Source of the DNA: Saprospiraceae bacterium
GTDB taxonomy: Bacteria; Bacteroidota; Bacteroidia; Chitinophagales; Saprospiraceae
Assembly (NCBI GenBank): GCA_020630775.1
Contig: JAHDIN010000016.1
Span: 1,211 to 63,445 of the forward strand
Reading direction: 5' to 3'
DNA length: 62,235 nucleotides
In this document: positions 7,646 through 16,239 of the stretch, one piece after another
How the letters are laid out: every line of letters starts with the position of its first letter
Numbering within the stretch: the stretch's first letter is position 1
Position numbers and translations under genes: made by a program
The notes under the pieces: generated by a model
Told to the model about the DNA's origin: nothing
The model's input: only the letters and a program-made list of their open reading frames with translations
The model's database searches: none

Positions 7646-7687
7646 ATAAAAAAAATCCTGCTTTACATGATTATCACATAAAGCAGG
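7646..7687 (-). terminator. rho-independent terminator
   Basis: The 9-bp stem CCTGCTTTA / TAAAGCAGG (7657-7665 / 7679-7687) is followed in the minus direction by a run of eight T residues. It ends the gene at 7752 and lies between convergent genes. Confidence 0.85.
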
Positions 7688-7751
7688 AAAATATTTGAGT
7701 AAGCATGAATTATTAATTTGCTTGTTTAACTTTTAGTAACAAGCATATATT

Positions 7752-8315
7752 TTATGCCATGACAGTCAATTGTTCTTTTAATTCCAGAAGCGCTTTTAAC
7801 TCTTTTCGAATTCGTTCTCTCTGATTGATCAAAGTATAATTTATACTTTCTGGAAAGGCTACATTTCTTATAACCTTATCATAATCATCAATCAAAATAG
7901 AAGCACCTCTTTCAATTTCTTCAATTATGGCTTCTACCTGATATTCGTTGGGAACATTATTAATTTTAATATCAATAAACATCCTATGCAAGGTCCCTAA
8001 AAAAGAGGTCTCCACTTCAGGCTTGCCACCTAATGCTTTTATAAAATCTTCTAATCTAGAATGCATTTCGTGTCTTTCTGCAGCATACTTTTTGAGCCAT
8101 TTATTAACAATTGGATTCGAAGAGGCTTTGATTATCTCTAAGTAACCCTTTTCTGCGTCTTGCAATCTGTTCACTAAATCTTGTAAAGAATTCTTTGCTT
8201 TTGTAACAACTTGTTTTTCTTCATTGCTCAACTTATCGAAATCTGCTGACTGCGTTGTTTCATTTGAAAAATTAGGCCAATCAGCTTTATTATTATTTGA
8301 ATTCATCGTAATCAT
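7752..8315 (-). CDS. DUF2383 / PA2169-family four-helix-bundle protein
   Basis: The 187-aa all-helical soluble protein matches the ferritin-like DUF2383 family (often labelled PA2169). It has NSLQDLVNRLQDAEKGY, the middle motif AAERHEMHSRLEDFIKALGG and the GTLHRMFIDIK segment. The first 30 residues are polar and probably disordered. A second ATG at 8306 (MNSNNN) is an equally good start. Members are usually stress- or stationary-phase-induced and often sit near Dps or Usp genes, as here in a broad sense; their biochemical function is not known. No signal peptide is present, so the protein is cytoplasmic. It is a single-gene unit with a strong terminator. Confidence 0.82.
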   Translation of the reverse strand: MITMNSNNNKADWPNFSNETTQSADFDKLSNEEKQVVTKAKNSLQDLVNRLQDAEKGYLEIIKASSNPIVNKWLKKYAAERHEMHSRLEDFIKALGGKPEVETSFLGTLHRMFIDIKINNVPNEYQVEAIIEEIERGASILIDDYDKVIRNVAFPESINYTLINQRERIRKELKALLELKEQLTVMA

Positions 8316-9237
8316 ATTATTTATTTTTTGTTATAAAATTCCAACATTTCCAAATACTCATTCGAGCATCAGGCTTGTAGGATTGAGAGGTATTATATCG
8401 GTTATACTCTTATTTACAATAATGGTCATAGCCGGAGCTAAATGATTTCAGATTGACTGTTAACATTAAGCATTGCTGGATTTGTTATATCAAGCAAGTT
8501 ATTACTGTAATCTCGTAGAAGGCTGGATGTGGATATTCTTGACCTTGCATTAGATACTGTATATACAATATTCGTCCATTTTTTACTACTACTTATTATT
8601 CGTACACGCGGTATCATAGTTACTATTTTAAGTTAAGAAAGAATTTAACCCATGTAGGCTATAAGTATGTCGTATTAACAACATAGCTACCTACAATTAA
8701 TTGAATCGAGTTAATCATCGAATAGAGACGCGTCTATCGCTATTCAGTTTTGGGCAAATATTTAATGACTTGAAGTGAGCTCAAAGTCAATTTAAATAAT
8801 TACGTCAGGTATATCTACCAGATTTTAAACTAATGCTGTAGTGAGGATGTAAGACACTTCTAAGCACTTGCACATGCTTAGATGGAAACACCATGCTTTC
8901 CTTTATCAAGCGTTTTTTCTCGACAGGCAAGTGCTTTATAGGAAAGCTTTTTGATTGTTTATTTTTTTTGTAAGTCACAATAATATAACGCTTCTACACA
9001 ATTATTGTTCAAGAGTTCGCCGAATATTTTCTTTGAGAAAAGTCGTCTTCCTAAATCAAACTGACCGCAAGTAGATGGTAAGAAATAAAATTTATTTTTT
9101 TTTAAGAAAAAAGATCCACCTCTACATCTACCCACGTACATAGATTAAATCAATAGAAATTTCCGCTTGGAATATTTAAATCCCAAAACAGGCTACTGTA
9201 AACAGAAGCGAACCATTGTTAAATTAAAACTATTATC
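8316..9237. other. 920-bp region without a convincing gene
   Basis: Neither strand holds a persuasive coding frame. Weak frames on the + strand (ending at 8445) and on the - strand (8959-9141) lack domain content and start signals. At 8861-8937 there is a group of nested inverted repeats (AAGCACTTGC at 8862 with GCAAGTGCTT at 8927; TAAGCA/TGCTTA at 8861-8880), which could fold as an RNA. The region must also contain the promoters of the divergent genes at 8315 and 9238. Confidence 0.5.
8861..8937. ncRNA. candidate structured RNA element
   Basis: Two 10-nt arms (AAGCACTTGC and its exact complement GCAAGTGCTT) enclose 55 nt. A competing 6-bp hairpin TAAGCA/TGCTTA overlaps the left arm, and GGAAA/TTTCC pairs inside. 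Mutually exclusive helices are typical of switching RNAs, but the family is unknown and the evidence is only base pairing. Confidence 0.25.
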
Positions 9238-12200
9238 ATGACTAAAATTTCACTTTTAAAATTAATTTTTCTGAGTTGTATATTTCTGATAGCTAATAAA
9301 GAAGTACAATCACAAATCGTAATTAATAATCTTTCTTCAGGTCCTGGATCACTTCAATCAGTTATTGAATTGGCTGTTGACGGTGCAACAATTACATTTC
9401 AACAAGGCTTAACAGACATCAGCATAGATTCAGAAATTACACTCTCTAAAAACTTAACAATAGAAGGCAATGAATTATCGCCTGTCACTTTAGATGCAAA
9501 CGGACTTTCAAGAATCTTTAATGTGACATCAGGTAGTATAACTCTAAAAAATATAAATTTCGTAAATGGAACAGCAGATGATGGTGGTGCTATTTTCAGC
9601 GCCGGAGAATCAGTTGTTATTGACAATTGTACATTCTCAAATAACAGTGCTACAGGAACATCTGGTTCAGGTGGTGCTATTTACTCTGACATAGGTTCCT
9701 ATCTTGAAGTTTCTAATTCTACATTTTCAAATAACACCTCTATAAGAGCTGGAGGAGCTATAGAAATAAACAGTAATTCAGGATTGAGTCTTGTTTTAAA
9801 CAATGTTGACTTAAGAGCAAATACAACCGCATCAGCACCAGGAAACGGAGGTGGATTACATATCACTGGCCCTGGTGACTCAATGATCACCGGAGGTACT
9901 GTTTCTGAAAATACTGCATCAGCTGAAGGCGGTGGATTATGGAATGGCACAGGAGTAATGATGATCAACAATGTGACGATTACATCAAATGTGGCAAGTG
10001 GCGCTATGAGCGATCAAGGAGGAGCAGGAGTCTTCAACGCAGGAGGTACAATAGAAATAAACAACTGCACTATAAACGATAACAATGCTACAGGTATGGC
10101 TGGCTCAGGTGGTGGCATCCTTAATGACAAAGGAAGTCTCACTGTCAGCAACACAACTATAAGAAACAATACTGCTGTAAGAGCTGGTGGGGGTATCGAA
10201 GACAATTCTGAAATGGACAAAACACTAGTTTTAAACAATGTAACATTAGAATTAAATACAACTGCAATGAGCCCCGGTAATGGAGGGGGCTTGCACATCA
10301 CTGGACCAGGTAACTCTATGATAAGTGGAGGATTAGTTTCTGAAAACTCTGCATCTGCTGAAGGAGGTGGTCTTTGGAATGGCACAGGTACTATGGTCAT
10401 CGATGGCACGACTATCAGTTCAAATATCGCTAATGGAGATATGAGTGATCAAGGTGGCGGTGGTGTTTTCAATGCCGGTGGTACAATTAATATTCTAAAT
10501 GCATCAATTACAAATAACAGTGCATTAGGATTGTCTGGATCAGGCGGTGGTGTCCTCAACGACCTTGGCGTACTCGAAATATCAAATACAGAAATCTCTG
10601 GAAATACTTCTGCTAGAGCTGGTGGTGGTATCGAAGACAATTCTGCAATGGGTAACACACTTATCTTATCAAATGTTACATTAAACACTAATACCACGGC
10701 AATGAGCCCAGGTAACGGTGGTGGTTTACATATCACAGGACCTGGCGACTGCATGATTACAGGTGGCATGGTTACTGAAAATACAGCTTCAGCTGAAGGT
10801 GGTGGATTATGGAATGGTACTGGTGTCATGGTGATCAATGGAACAACTATAACCGCCAATGTAGCTAGTGGAGATATGAGTGATCAAGGTGGCGGTGGCG
10901 TTTTTAACGCTGGCGGTACTATCAATATTCAAAATGCAATAATTACAAATAACGACGCTGATGGCATGGCCGGTTCTGGCGGTGGTGTCCTCAACGACCT
11001 CGGTGTACTCGAAATATCAAACACCGAAATCTCTGGAAACACTTCTGTAAGAGCTGGTGGTGGTATCGAAGATAACTCTGCTATGGGCAATACACTCATC
11101 TTAACAGATGTTACTTTAAACGCTAATACGACAGCAATGAGCCCCGGTAATGGTGGTGGCTTACATATAACAGGACCTGGCGACTGCATGATTACAGGTG
11201 GCATGGTTACTGAAAATACAGCTTCAGCTGAAGGTGGTGGATTATGGAATGGTACTGGTGTCATGGTGATCAATGGAACAACTATAACCGCCAATGTAGC
11301 TAGTGGAGATATGAGTGATCAAGGTGGCGGTGGCGTTTTTAACGCTGGCGGTACTATCAATATTCAAAATGCAATAATTACAAATAACGACGCTGATGGC
11401 ATGGCCGGTTCTGGCGGTGGTGTCCTCAACGACCTCGGTGTACTCGAAATATCAAACACAGAAATCTCTGGAAACACTTCTGTAAGAGCTGGTGGTGGTA
11501 TCGAAGATAACTCGGCTATGGGCAATACGCTCATCTTAACGGATGTTACTTTAAACGCTAATACGACAGCAATGAGTCCTGGAAACGGTGGTGGTTTACA
11601 TATCACAGGTCCTGGTGATAGTAATATCAAAGGAGGTCTTGTATCTAATAATTTCGCATCTGCAGAAGGCGGAGGCTTATGGAATGGAACTGGATTAATG
11701 GTGGTTGAAGAGGTTGAGGTCGTCAGTAACTCTTGTGGTTTACAAGGTGGTGGTGTATTCAATAATGGTGGTAGCATCGAACTAGTAGCCTCAACTATTT
11801 CTATGAATAATACAGAAGATGCTGAAGGAGATGGAGCTGGAATTTATAACGAAGCACCTGGAAATATGATGATCTTAAGATCAACGATATCCAATAATAC
11901 ATCTGCTGATCAAGGAGGAGCAGTATTTAACAATGGCAATAATTTAATGATAGATGCTTGTACCATCGTATTCAATGAAGCCACTTCTGGAGCGGGGATT
12001 AGTGGTACTTCGATGGTAACTGTAAAGAATACAATCCTTGCAAGTAACAATGCTATGACATCCGCTGATTTAGACGTGATGGTAATGAGTCAAGGGTACA
12101 ACCTTCTTGGCAGTAATGATGATGGTTTATTTACAGAATCTAATACCGATCAAGTTGGTGAAGATCCCAAGGTAATGCAACTTGAAGATAATGGCGGGCC

Positions 12201-12603
12201 TACAAGAACGCATCAATTAGCACAAGGCTCCCCTGCATATAACATGGGAGATCCTAATTCAGATTTTCCAGATCAAAGAGGCACTGCTGTATTTGCAGGC
12301 AGAAGAGATATTGGGTCCTATGAATCAGAAGAAGTATTGACATCGATATTTGAGATTAGTGACGCAACAAATATTGATATTAAGATCTATCCTAACCCAA
12401 CTACAGACTTTCTTTTCATTGAAGGCATGAAAGGACAAAACAATTATGATGTTTTAATCTTTTCAACGGATGGTCAATTAATCCTTAAAGACAACGTCCA
12501 AAACAACGAAAATATAGATCTGACACAGTTAACATCTGGAAGCTATAACATTACGATACAAACCAAACAAGGTGGCTTATCTAAAGAGCTTATAAAAATC
12601 TAA
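9238..12603 (+). CDS. secreted right-handed beta-helix protein with T9SS sorting domain
   Basis: The 1121-aa protein has a signal peptide (1-25, ending VQSQ), then over 950 residues of Gly/Asn/Thr-rich repeats typical of parallel beta-helix proteins of the Pmp/polymorphic type (recurring GGGLWNGTG, GGGVFNAGG, FSNN and SGNTS motifs). It ends in a C-terminal T9SS type A sorting domain (about 1045-1121; IYPNPTTDFLFIEG ... GSYNITIQTKQGG). The central part is built from 145-aa units repeated exactly in register (435 nt each), and the last two full units are almost identical in DNA. The protein is expected on the cell surface or released through the type IX system, perhaps in adhesion. No catalytic residues are recognisable. 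Long proline-rich frames on the opposite strand are by-products of the Gly-rich codons. Confidence 0.85.
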   Translation: MTKISLLKLIFLSCIFLIANKEVQSQIVINNLSSGPGSLQSVIELAVDGATITFQQGLTDISIDSEITLSKNLTIEGNELSPVTLDANGLSRIFNVTSGSITLKNINFVNGTADDGGAIFSAGESVVIDNCTFSNNSATGTSGSGGAIYSDIGSYLEVSNSTFSNNTSIRAGGAIEINSNSGLSLVLNNVDLRANTTASAPGNGGGLHITGPGDSMITGGTVSENTASAEGGGLWNGTGVMMINNVTITSNVASGAMSDQGGAGVFNAGGTIEINNCTINDNNATGMAGSGGGILNDKGSLTVSNTTIRNNTAVRAGGGIEDNSEMDKTLVLNNVTLELNTTAMSPGNGGGLHITGPGNSMISGGLVSENSASAEGGGLWNGTGTMVIDGTTISSNIANGDMSDQGGGGVFNAGGTINILNASITNNSALGLSGSGGGVLNDLGVLEISNTEISGNTSARAGGGIEDNSAMGNTLILSNVTLNTNTTAMSPGNGGGLHITGPGDCMITGGMVTENTASAEGGGLWNGTGVMVINGTTITANVASGDMSDQGGGGVFNAGGTINIQNAIITNNDADGMAGSGGGVLNDLGVLEISNTEISGNTSVRAGGGIEDNSAMGNTLILTDVTLNANTTAMSPGNGGGLHITGPGDCMITGGMVTENTASAEGGGLWNGTGVMVINGTTITANVASGDMSDQGGGGVFNAGGTINIQNAIITNNDADGMAGSGGGVLNDLGVLEISNTEISGNTSVRAGGGIEDNSAMGNTLILTDVTLNANTTAMSPGNGGGLHITGPGDSNIKGGLVSNNFASAEGGGLWNGTGLMVVEEVEVVSNSCGLQGGGVFNNGGSIELVASTISMNNTEDAEGDGAGIYNEAPGNMMILRSTISNNTSADQGGAVFNNGNNLMIDACTIVFNEATSGAGISGTSMVTVKNTILASNNAMTSADLDVMVMSQGYNLLGSNDDGLFTESNTDQVGEDPKVMQLEDNGGPTRTHQLAQGSPAYNMGDPNSDFPDQRGTAVFAGRRDIGSYESEEVLTSIFEISDATNIDIKIYPNPTTDFLFIEGMKGQNNYDVLIFSTDGQLILKDNVQNNENIDLTQLTSGSYNITIQTKQGGLSKELIKI
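9583..11766 (+). repeat. internal tandem repeats, 435-nt period
   Basis: Equivalent points of successive units (the codon before SPGNGGGLHITGPG) fall at 9832, 10267, 10702, 11137 and 11572, a constant 435 nt or 145 codons. About 400 nt of the unit beginning at 10739 recur almost unchanged from 11174; I see only four single-base differences (acaccgaa/acacagaa, ctctg/ctcgg, acactc/acgctc, aacaga/aacgga). Flanking units are more diverged. Confidence 0.9.
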
Positions 12604-12615
12604 AAGCGCGGGGGT

Positions 12616-12660
12616 TGTTAGCCATTTTGTTCCTATCAAAAGGGCAAAATGGCTTTAACA
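12616..12660 (+). terminator. strong stem-loop after the beta-helix gene
   Basis: AGCCATTTTG (12620-12629) pairs with CAAAATGGCT (12645-12654), and TTGTTA/TAACA extend it. There is no U-tract on the + strand, so it is a likely 3'-end structure rather than a textbook intrinsic terminator. Confidence 0.5.
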
Positions 12661-12742
12661 AAAAAAAGTTGATCAGTATGATCCACTTAGACTAATGCAC
12701 CCGTATATAATTACAAATAACATTTAAATAAAAATTTCTATT

Positions 12743-13702
12743 ATGAAGAATCTAATTATTTTCAAAATCGCTTTATTGGCTTTATTATTCCTCAACTCAT
12801 GTGGAGATGATGATCCTTTCGAAGCAAGAACAACAACATTTAACTATCAATTACACAACGGACAAGCCGTACCATCTGCACCTTATGCTGGCTTACACCC
12901 TAATGATTTTTCTGCATCCATGCTTGTAGAAGAAAATGAGGACGGAACAGCCACAATCTCAGTAACCCTAATGAACACCGTTGATGGAGTAACTTATCCA
13001 TTACATGCCCATGATGCGGCAGATCCAGCAACAACACCAAATGGCACACCCTATATAGAAACGCCAAATGGAGATGTATTTGCTCAAATGGCAGCTGGTA
13101 ATGGTGGATCAGTAACAGTATCGCAATCAACGGAATTATCATATGATGAAGTAACTTCAGATTATGCTGGTTTCTTTGTGGTGCATGATCCTTTGCAAGC
13201 CATTAGTACTACCGATATCTCAACTTACTTGGTAGTAGGAGGTTTTGCAAGAGAACAAGCTTCAGTTGATTATAAAACATCAACTTTTAATTACAGTTTT
13301 AATGAAGGTCAAGTAGCGCAGGCATTTGCATATACTGGAACGCATCCTGACAATTTAATGGCTACAATTCAAGTAGACGAATTAGCGGATTCAAAATCAA
13401 GAGTAACTGTAAGGTTAATGAACACTATTGATGGTGAGACTTACCCTACACATGCACATGATATGGCAGATCCAGCAACAACACCAAATGGTACACCTTA
13501 CATAGAAACACCAAATTCTATGGTATTTGCTTCAGGAATTACCGGAAATGGTGATGTCGCGGGTGAGGCAATGATTAGTAATATGTCATATGACATGATT
13601 ACAACAAGTTATGATGGCTTTTTTGTAGTGCATGATCCATTACAGCCTGTCACAACAACTGACCCTACGACATATGTAGTTTTAGGAATTTTTGCGAGAT
13701 AA
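12743..13702 (+). CDS. lipoprotein with two tandem CHRD-like domains
   Basis: The 319-aa protein has a lipobox (FLNSC, Cys20) followed by GDDDP, an acidic +2 context associated with surface export in Bacteroidota. The mature part is two copies of one domain (about 32-172 and 176-319). Each copy has TFNYxxxxGQ near its start, HAHDxADPATTPNGTPYIETPN in the middle, and YDGFFVVHDPLQ towards the end. The layout (a barrel-like domain with a central histidine pair) recalls CHRD domains, but this is a tentative match. The conserved His-x-His-Asp could bind a metal or substrate. It may share a transcript with the beta-helix gene 140 bp upstream. Confidence 0.7.
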   Translation: MKNLIIFKIALLALLFLNSCGDDDPFEARTTTFNYQLHNGQAVPSAPYAGLHPNDFSASMLVEENEDGTATISVTLMNTVDGVTYPLHAHDAADPATTPNGTPYIETPNGDVFAQMAAGNGGSVTVSQSTELSYDEVTSDYAGFFVVHDPLQAISTTDISTYLVVGGFAREQASVDYKTSTFNYSFNEGQVAQAFAYTGTHPDNLMATIQVDELADSKSRVTVRLMNTIDGETYPTHAHDMADPATTPNGTPYIETPNSMVFASGITGNGDVAGEAMISNMSYDMITTSYDGFFVVHDPLQPVTTTDPTTYVVLGIFAR

Positions 13703-13738
13703 TTAAATAAATTAGTCTTCAGATTTTTCTGATAATAG

Positions 13739-13782
13739 AATGGCCAGAGATGCATGGTTTTCTCTGGTCCATTTTCTATTTT
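13739..13782 (+). terminator. rho-independent terminator
   Basis: AATGG-CCAGAGA pairs with TCTCTGG-T-CCATT (13739-13772) and is followed by TTTCTATTTT. It separates the lipoprotein gene from the kinase gene at 13833. Confidence 0.75.
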
Positions 13783-13832
13783 ACAATAGCTGATGAAACA
13801 CCCTATTTTATCACCTATCTACACTTAACCAA

Positions 13833-15266
13833 ATGAATTATTCAAAGGAAATATTTGAGCAATTAATCAAATACACACCAGCAGCTGTAGCGATGTTTGA
13901 CAAGGACATGAAGTATATCGCACATAGCGAAAGATGGTTAACCGACTACCAAATAACTGATGGTTCAATTATAGGTAAATCACATTATGAAGTCTTCCCA
14001 GATATCCTTGACAGATGGAAAAAGGATCATATCGACGTCCTTAACGGTGCGACAATAATAAAAGAGGAAGACGAATGGAAACGTGATGATGGAAGTTCTG
14101 TTTTTATTAGATACAGACTTAATCCTTGGAGGAATTCAAGTGGAGAAATCGGCGGTTTAATTATGTTCACTGAAGTCATCACTGCATTTATTGAAAACAG
14201 AAATCAACTCAATAAAACCAATACCTATCTCGAAAGTATTTTTAAAGCCTCACCTGATGTTATCCTCATTTTAGACAAGAATCAAAAGGTTACAGACCTC
14301 AAACTAGGTCAAAATTATGAGATCTTTGAGGACGAACTATTAGGCAAATCACTAAATGATATTTTTTCAAGAAAACTTAAAAGTGACACGATAAAAAATT
14401 ACATAAGCCTAGAATCTGAAAAGAACAATACTGAAATTTATACACTAAGAACAGACAATAATCTAGAATACTTTGAAGCCAGAATAAGCCCTTACTTAGA
14501 AGACAGTTCTATTGTTACACTAAGAAAAGTCACCTCACTAATTAAAGCCAATTTAGCATTAGATCAATCTGAAGAAAAGCTCAATTTTACTAATCTCAAC
14601 CTTGAACAATTTGCATATGTTGCAGCCCATGATGTAAGAGAAACAGTCAGAAACATTTACAACTTCTCTCAAATATTAGAACTTAAGTTAAAAGAGAAAC
14701 TTACTGAAGAAGAACAACAGTATTTAAACATTATCCTAAATAACTCAAAACGATTAGATGTCTTAAATGAGAATCTACTTTCTTACAGCACATTCAACCT
14801 AGCGGCTGTTGAAAAAGAAAATATATTTTTCAGCCCATTACTCAATTCGAGTTTTGATAAATTAAAAAATCAATACAAAGAAAAGGATATAAGGTTTATA
14901 ATAGATAATTTACCCAAGTCCATCAGAGCATACAAACAACAAATAGATATGTTATTCTTTAATCTCCTTGACAATGCCATTAAGTTTAATAAAAGCTCGG
15001 TTATAGAAATTCAAGTTGACTATAAAAGAACCGACCAATCTCATCAATTTAAGATTAGTGATAATGGTATCGGCATAGACAAAATATACGCCAATAAAAT
15101 ATTTGAAATTTTTCAAACACTAGAACCACAAGAAAATTATCAAGGTCAAGGCATGGGTCTTTGTATCTGTAAAAGAATTATGGACATACATGGAGGCCAG
15201 ATTTGGCATGAAGAAAATAAACCACGAGGCAGTCAATTTCTACTTGAGTTTCCAATAGAAAATTAG
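13833..15266 (+). CDS. soluble PAS-PAS sensor histidine kinase (orphan)
   Basis: The 477-aa protein has no membrane helix. The first PAS domain (about 5-120) contains AAVAMFDKDMKYIAHSERWL and GKSHYEVFPDI; the second (about 133-240) contains SPDVILILDKNQKVTDL. A HisKA domain follows, with H266 in FAYVAAHDVRETVRNI, then a HATPase domain with LLDNAIKFNK, SDNGIGID and the G2 box GQGMGLCICKRIMDIHGG. The H-box deviates slightly from the usual SHDLREPL. No response-regulator gene is adjacent, so its partner lies elsewhere or outside this window. The FPDI-type first PAS is common in Bacteroidota and phytochrome-like kinases; no ligand-binding residue is obvious. Confidence 0.92.
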   Translation: MNYSKEIFEQLIKYTPAAVAMFDKDMKYIAHSERWLTDYQITDGSIIGKSHYEVFPDILDRWKKDHIDVLNGATIIKEEDEWKRDDGSSVFIRYRLNPWRNSSGEIGGLIMFTEVITAFIENRNQLNKTNTYLESIFKASPDVILILDKNQKVTDLKLGQNYEIFEDELLGKSLNDIFSRKLKSDTIKNYISLESEKNNTEIYTLRTDNNLEYFEARISPYLEDSSIVTLRKVTSLIKANLALDQSEEKLNFTNLNLEQFAYVAAHDVRETVRNIYNFSQILELKLKEKLTEEEQQYLNIILNNSKRLDVLNENLLSYSTFNLAAVEKENIFFSPLLNSSFDKLKNQYKEKDIRFIIDNLPKSIRAYKQQIDMLFFNLLDNAIKFNKSSVIEIQVDYKRTDQSHQFKISDNGIGIDKIYANKIFEIFQTLEPQENYQGQGMGLCICKRIMDIHGGQIWHEENKPRGSQFLLEFPIEN

Positions 15267-15279
15267 AGTTATTAATAAA

Positions 15280-15690
15280 TTACTCTTTATCCAACCCATC
15301 AACAACTACCCCTACTAAAGAAGCTGGAAAAGCAATCAGCACAATCCTTTTAAACAATACATCAGGATTACTTAAAGGCAACTTATCTAAAGCAAATAGA
15401 ATCACCACAACAACCATTAAAGTAATAACATAGTCGATAAATATTCTAAAAATAAAAGCTGAAAGTCTATTCTTAATATTAGCCGAATAAATGCCTTGAT
15501 AGACATAAAGACCTAAGAAGAGAAGAGACAAAACCATTATAAAGAAAACATTAAACAAAGGCAGAGATTCACTTAATCGCCAAGCCTCTTCAGAGAAAGC
15601 AATGGGAGCTATTAGTAAAGAAGAGCCAATAACTATTTGAATAAAGTCTTCAAGATTAAACCCGCTCGGTGCTTCATTTCCTGAATTCAT
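15280..15690 (-). CDS. DUF2391-family integral membrane protein
   Basis: The 136-aa protein has four predicted membrane helices (about 16-32, 46-64, 82-102 and 115-130). The pattern AFSEEAWRL after the first helix, and FPASLVGVVVDGL near the end, resemble the DUF2391 (TIGR02587-like) family, whose function is unknown. It ends the probable minus-strand run MscS (18483) - TrkH (17589) - DUF3124 lipoprotein (16230) - this gene, with gaps of 36, 9 and 18 nt. That context points to ion or osmotic homeostasis. It converges on the kinase gene with only 13 nt between stop codons. Confidence 0.68.
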   Translation of the reverse strand: MNSGNEAPSGFNLEDFIQIVIGSSLLIAPIAFSEEAWRLSESLPLFNVFFIMVLSLLFLGLYVYQGIYSANIKNRLSAFIFRIFIDYVITLMVVVVILFALDKLPLSNPDVLFKRIVLIAFPASLVGVVVDGLDKE

Positions 15691-15708
15691 TTTCCTTTTT
15701 TAAATCCC

Positions 15709-16230
15709 CTATTTTACTGAATAGCCATCGGTTGAAAATGCGAATGCTTTTGAACTGGTAGAGCCAACCATAACCGCTTGTACTAAAGGTTTGACATTGG
15801 TGTTATCAGAACTTAATTCTACAATAAAGTTCGCTCCAGGACCACCGGAAACATCATCCTTTTCAATATAATAATTGACCGTCGCCATAGGCTGTAGCAC
15901 TATCGGATCCTCAATATAACTACGTACTAAATCACCTTCTGTATTGAAGTAATCAATTACAGAAACAAACAAGGAATCTTGATGACTTGTATTACGTATG
16001 CTTAGAGTTGCTGATAGTAATGAATTAGTATTAGATGCGTCCACATATATATCAGAGTATATAGGCACATACAATAAATCATCATAAGCTTTGTCACTCT
16101 TAGACAGCTCCCTATCTAATTTCAGTGATTCCAATTCATCGACACCAGATGCATCTACATTAGGATCTGTATTTGTGCAAGCAAACAATAAAGATGACAA
16201 ACATAAGATTGTTAAAAATAAGTTTTTCAT
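15709..16230 (-). CDS. DUF3124-family lipoprotein
   Basis: The 173-aa protein has a lipobox (LLFAC, Cys18). The mature domain matches DUF3124: YVPIYSDIYVD, TLSIRNTSHQDSL, the central DYF, the GGPGANFIVEL segment and the terminal QAVMVGS. The family's function is unknown. The gene begins 9 nt after the TrkH stop codon, so it is almost certainly cotranscribed with the potassium transporter; a role as an envelope partner of that transporter is possible but only inferred. Confidence 0.82.
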   Translation of the reverse strand: MKNLFLTILCLSSLLFACTNTDPNVDASGVDELESLKLDRELSKSDKAYDDLLYVPIYSDIYVDASNTNSLLSATLSIRNTSHQDSLFVSVIDYFNTEGDLVRSYIEDPIVLQPMATVNYYIEKDDVSGGPGANFIVELSSDNTNVKPLVQAVMVGSTSSKAFAFSTDGYSVK

Positions 16231-16239
16231 AAGTAGAAT

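Noticed and set aside
8224..8445. 73-aa plus-strand frame with two hydrophobic stretches
   Set aside because: It begins inside the DUF2383 gene on the other strand and has no start context; only its last third lies outside, so a real membrane protein is unlikely.
8959..9141. 60-aa minus-strand frame in the gene-free region
   Set aside because: Composition is biased (Lys/Phe/Cys), no recognisable domain, and it lies close to the promoter of the beta-helix gene.
9399..11777. Several long antisense frames across the beta-helix gene
   Set aside because: They repeat with the same 435-nt period and are Pro/Ser/Val-rich, as expected from Gly/Asn/Thr codons read backward; no start signals or domains.
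13795..13832. Possible fourth TAGGT/ACCTA site before the orphan kinase gene
   Set aside because: Only the right half-site (TCACCTA) is present; no matching left half at the proper spacing.
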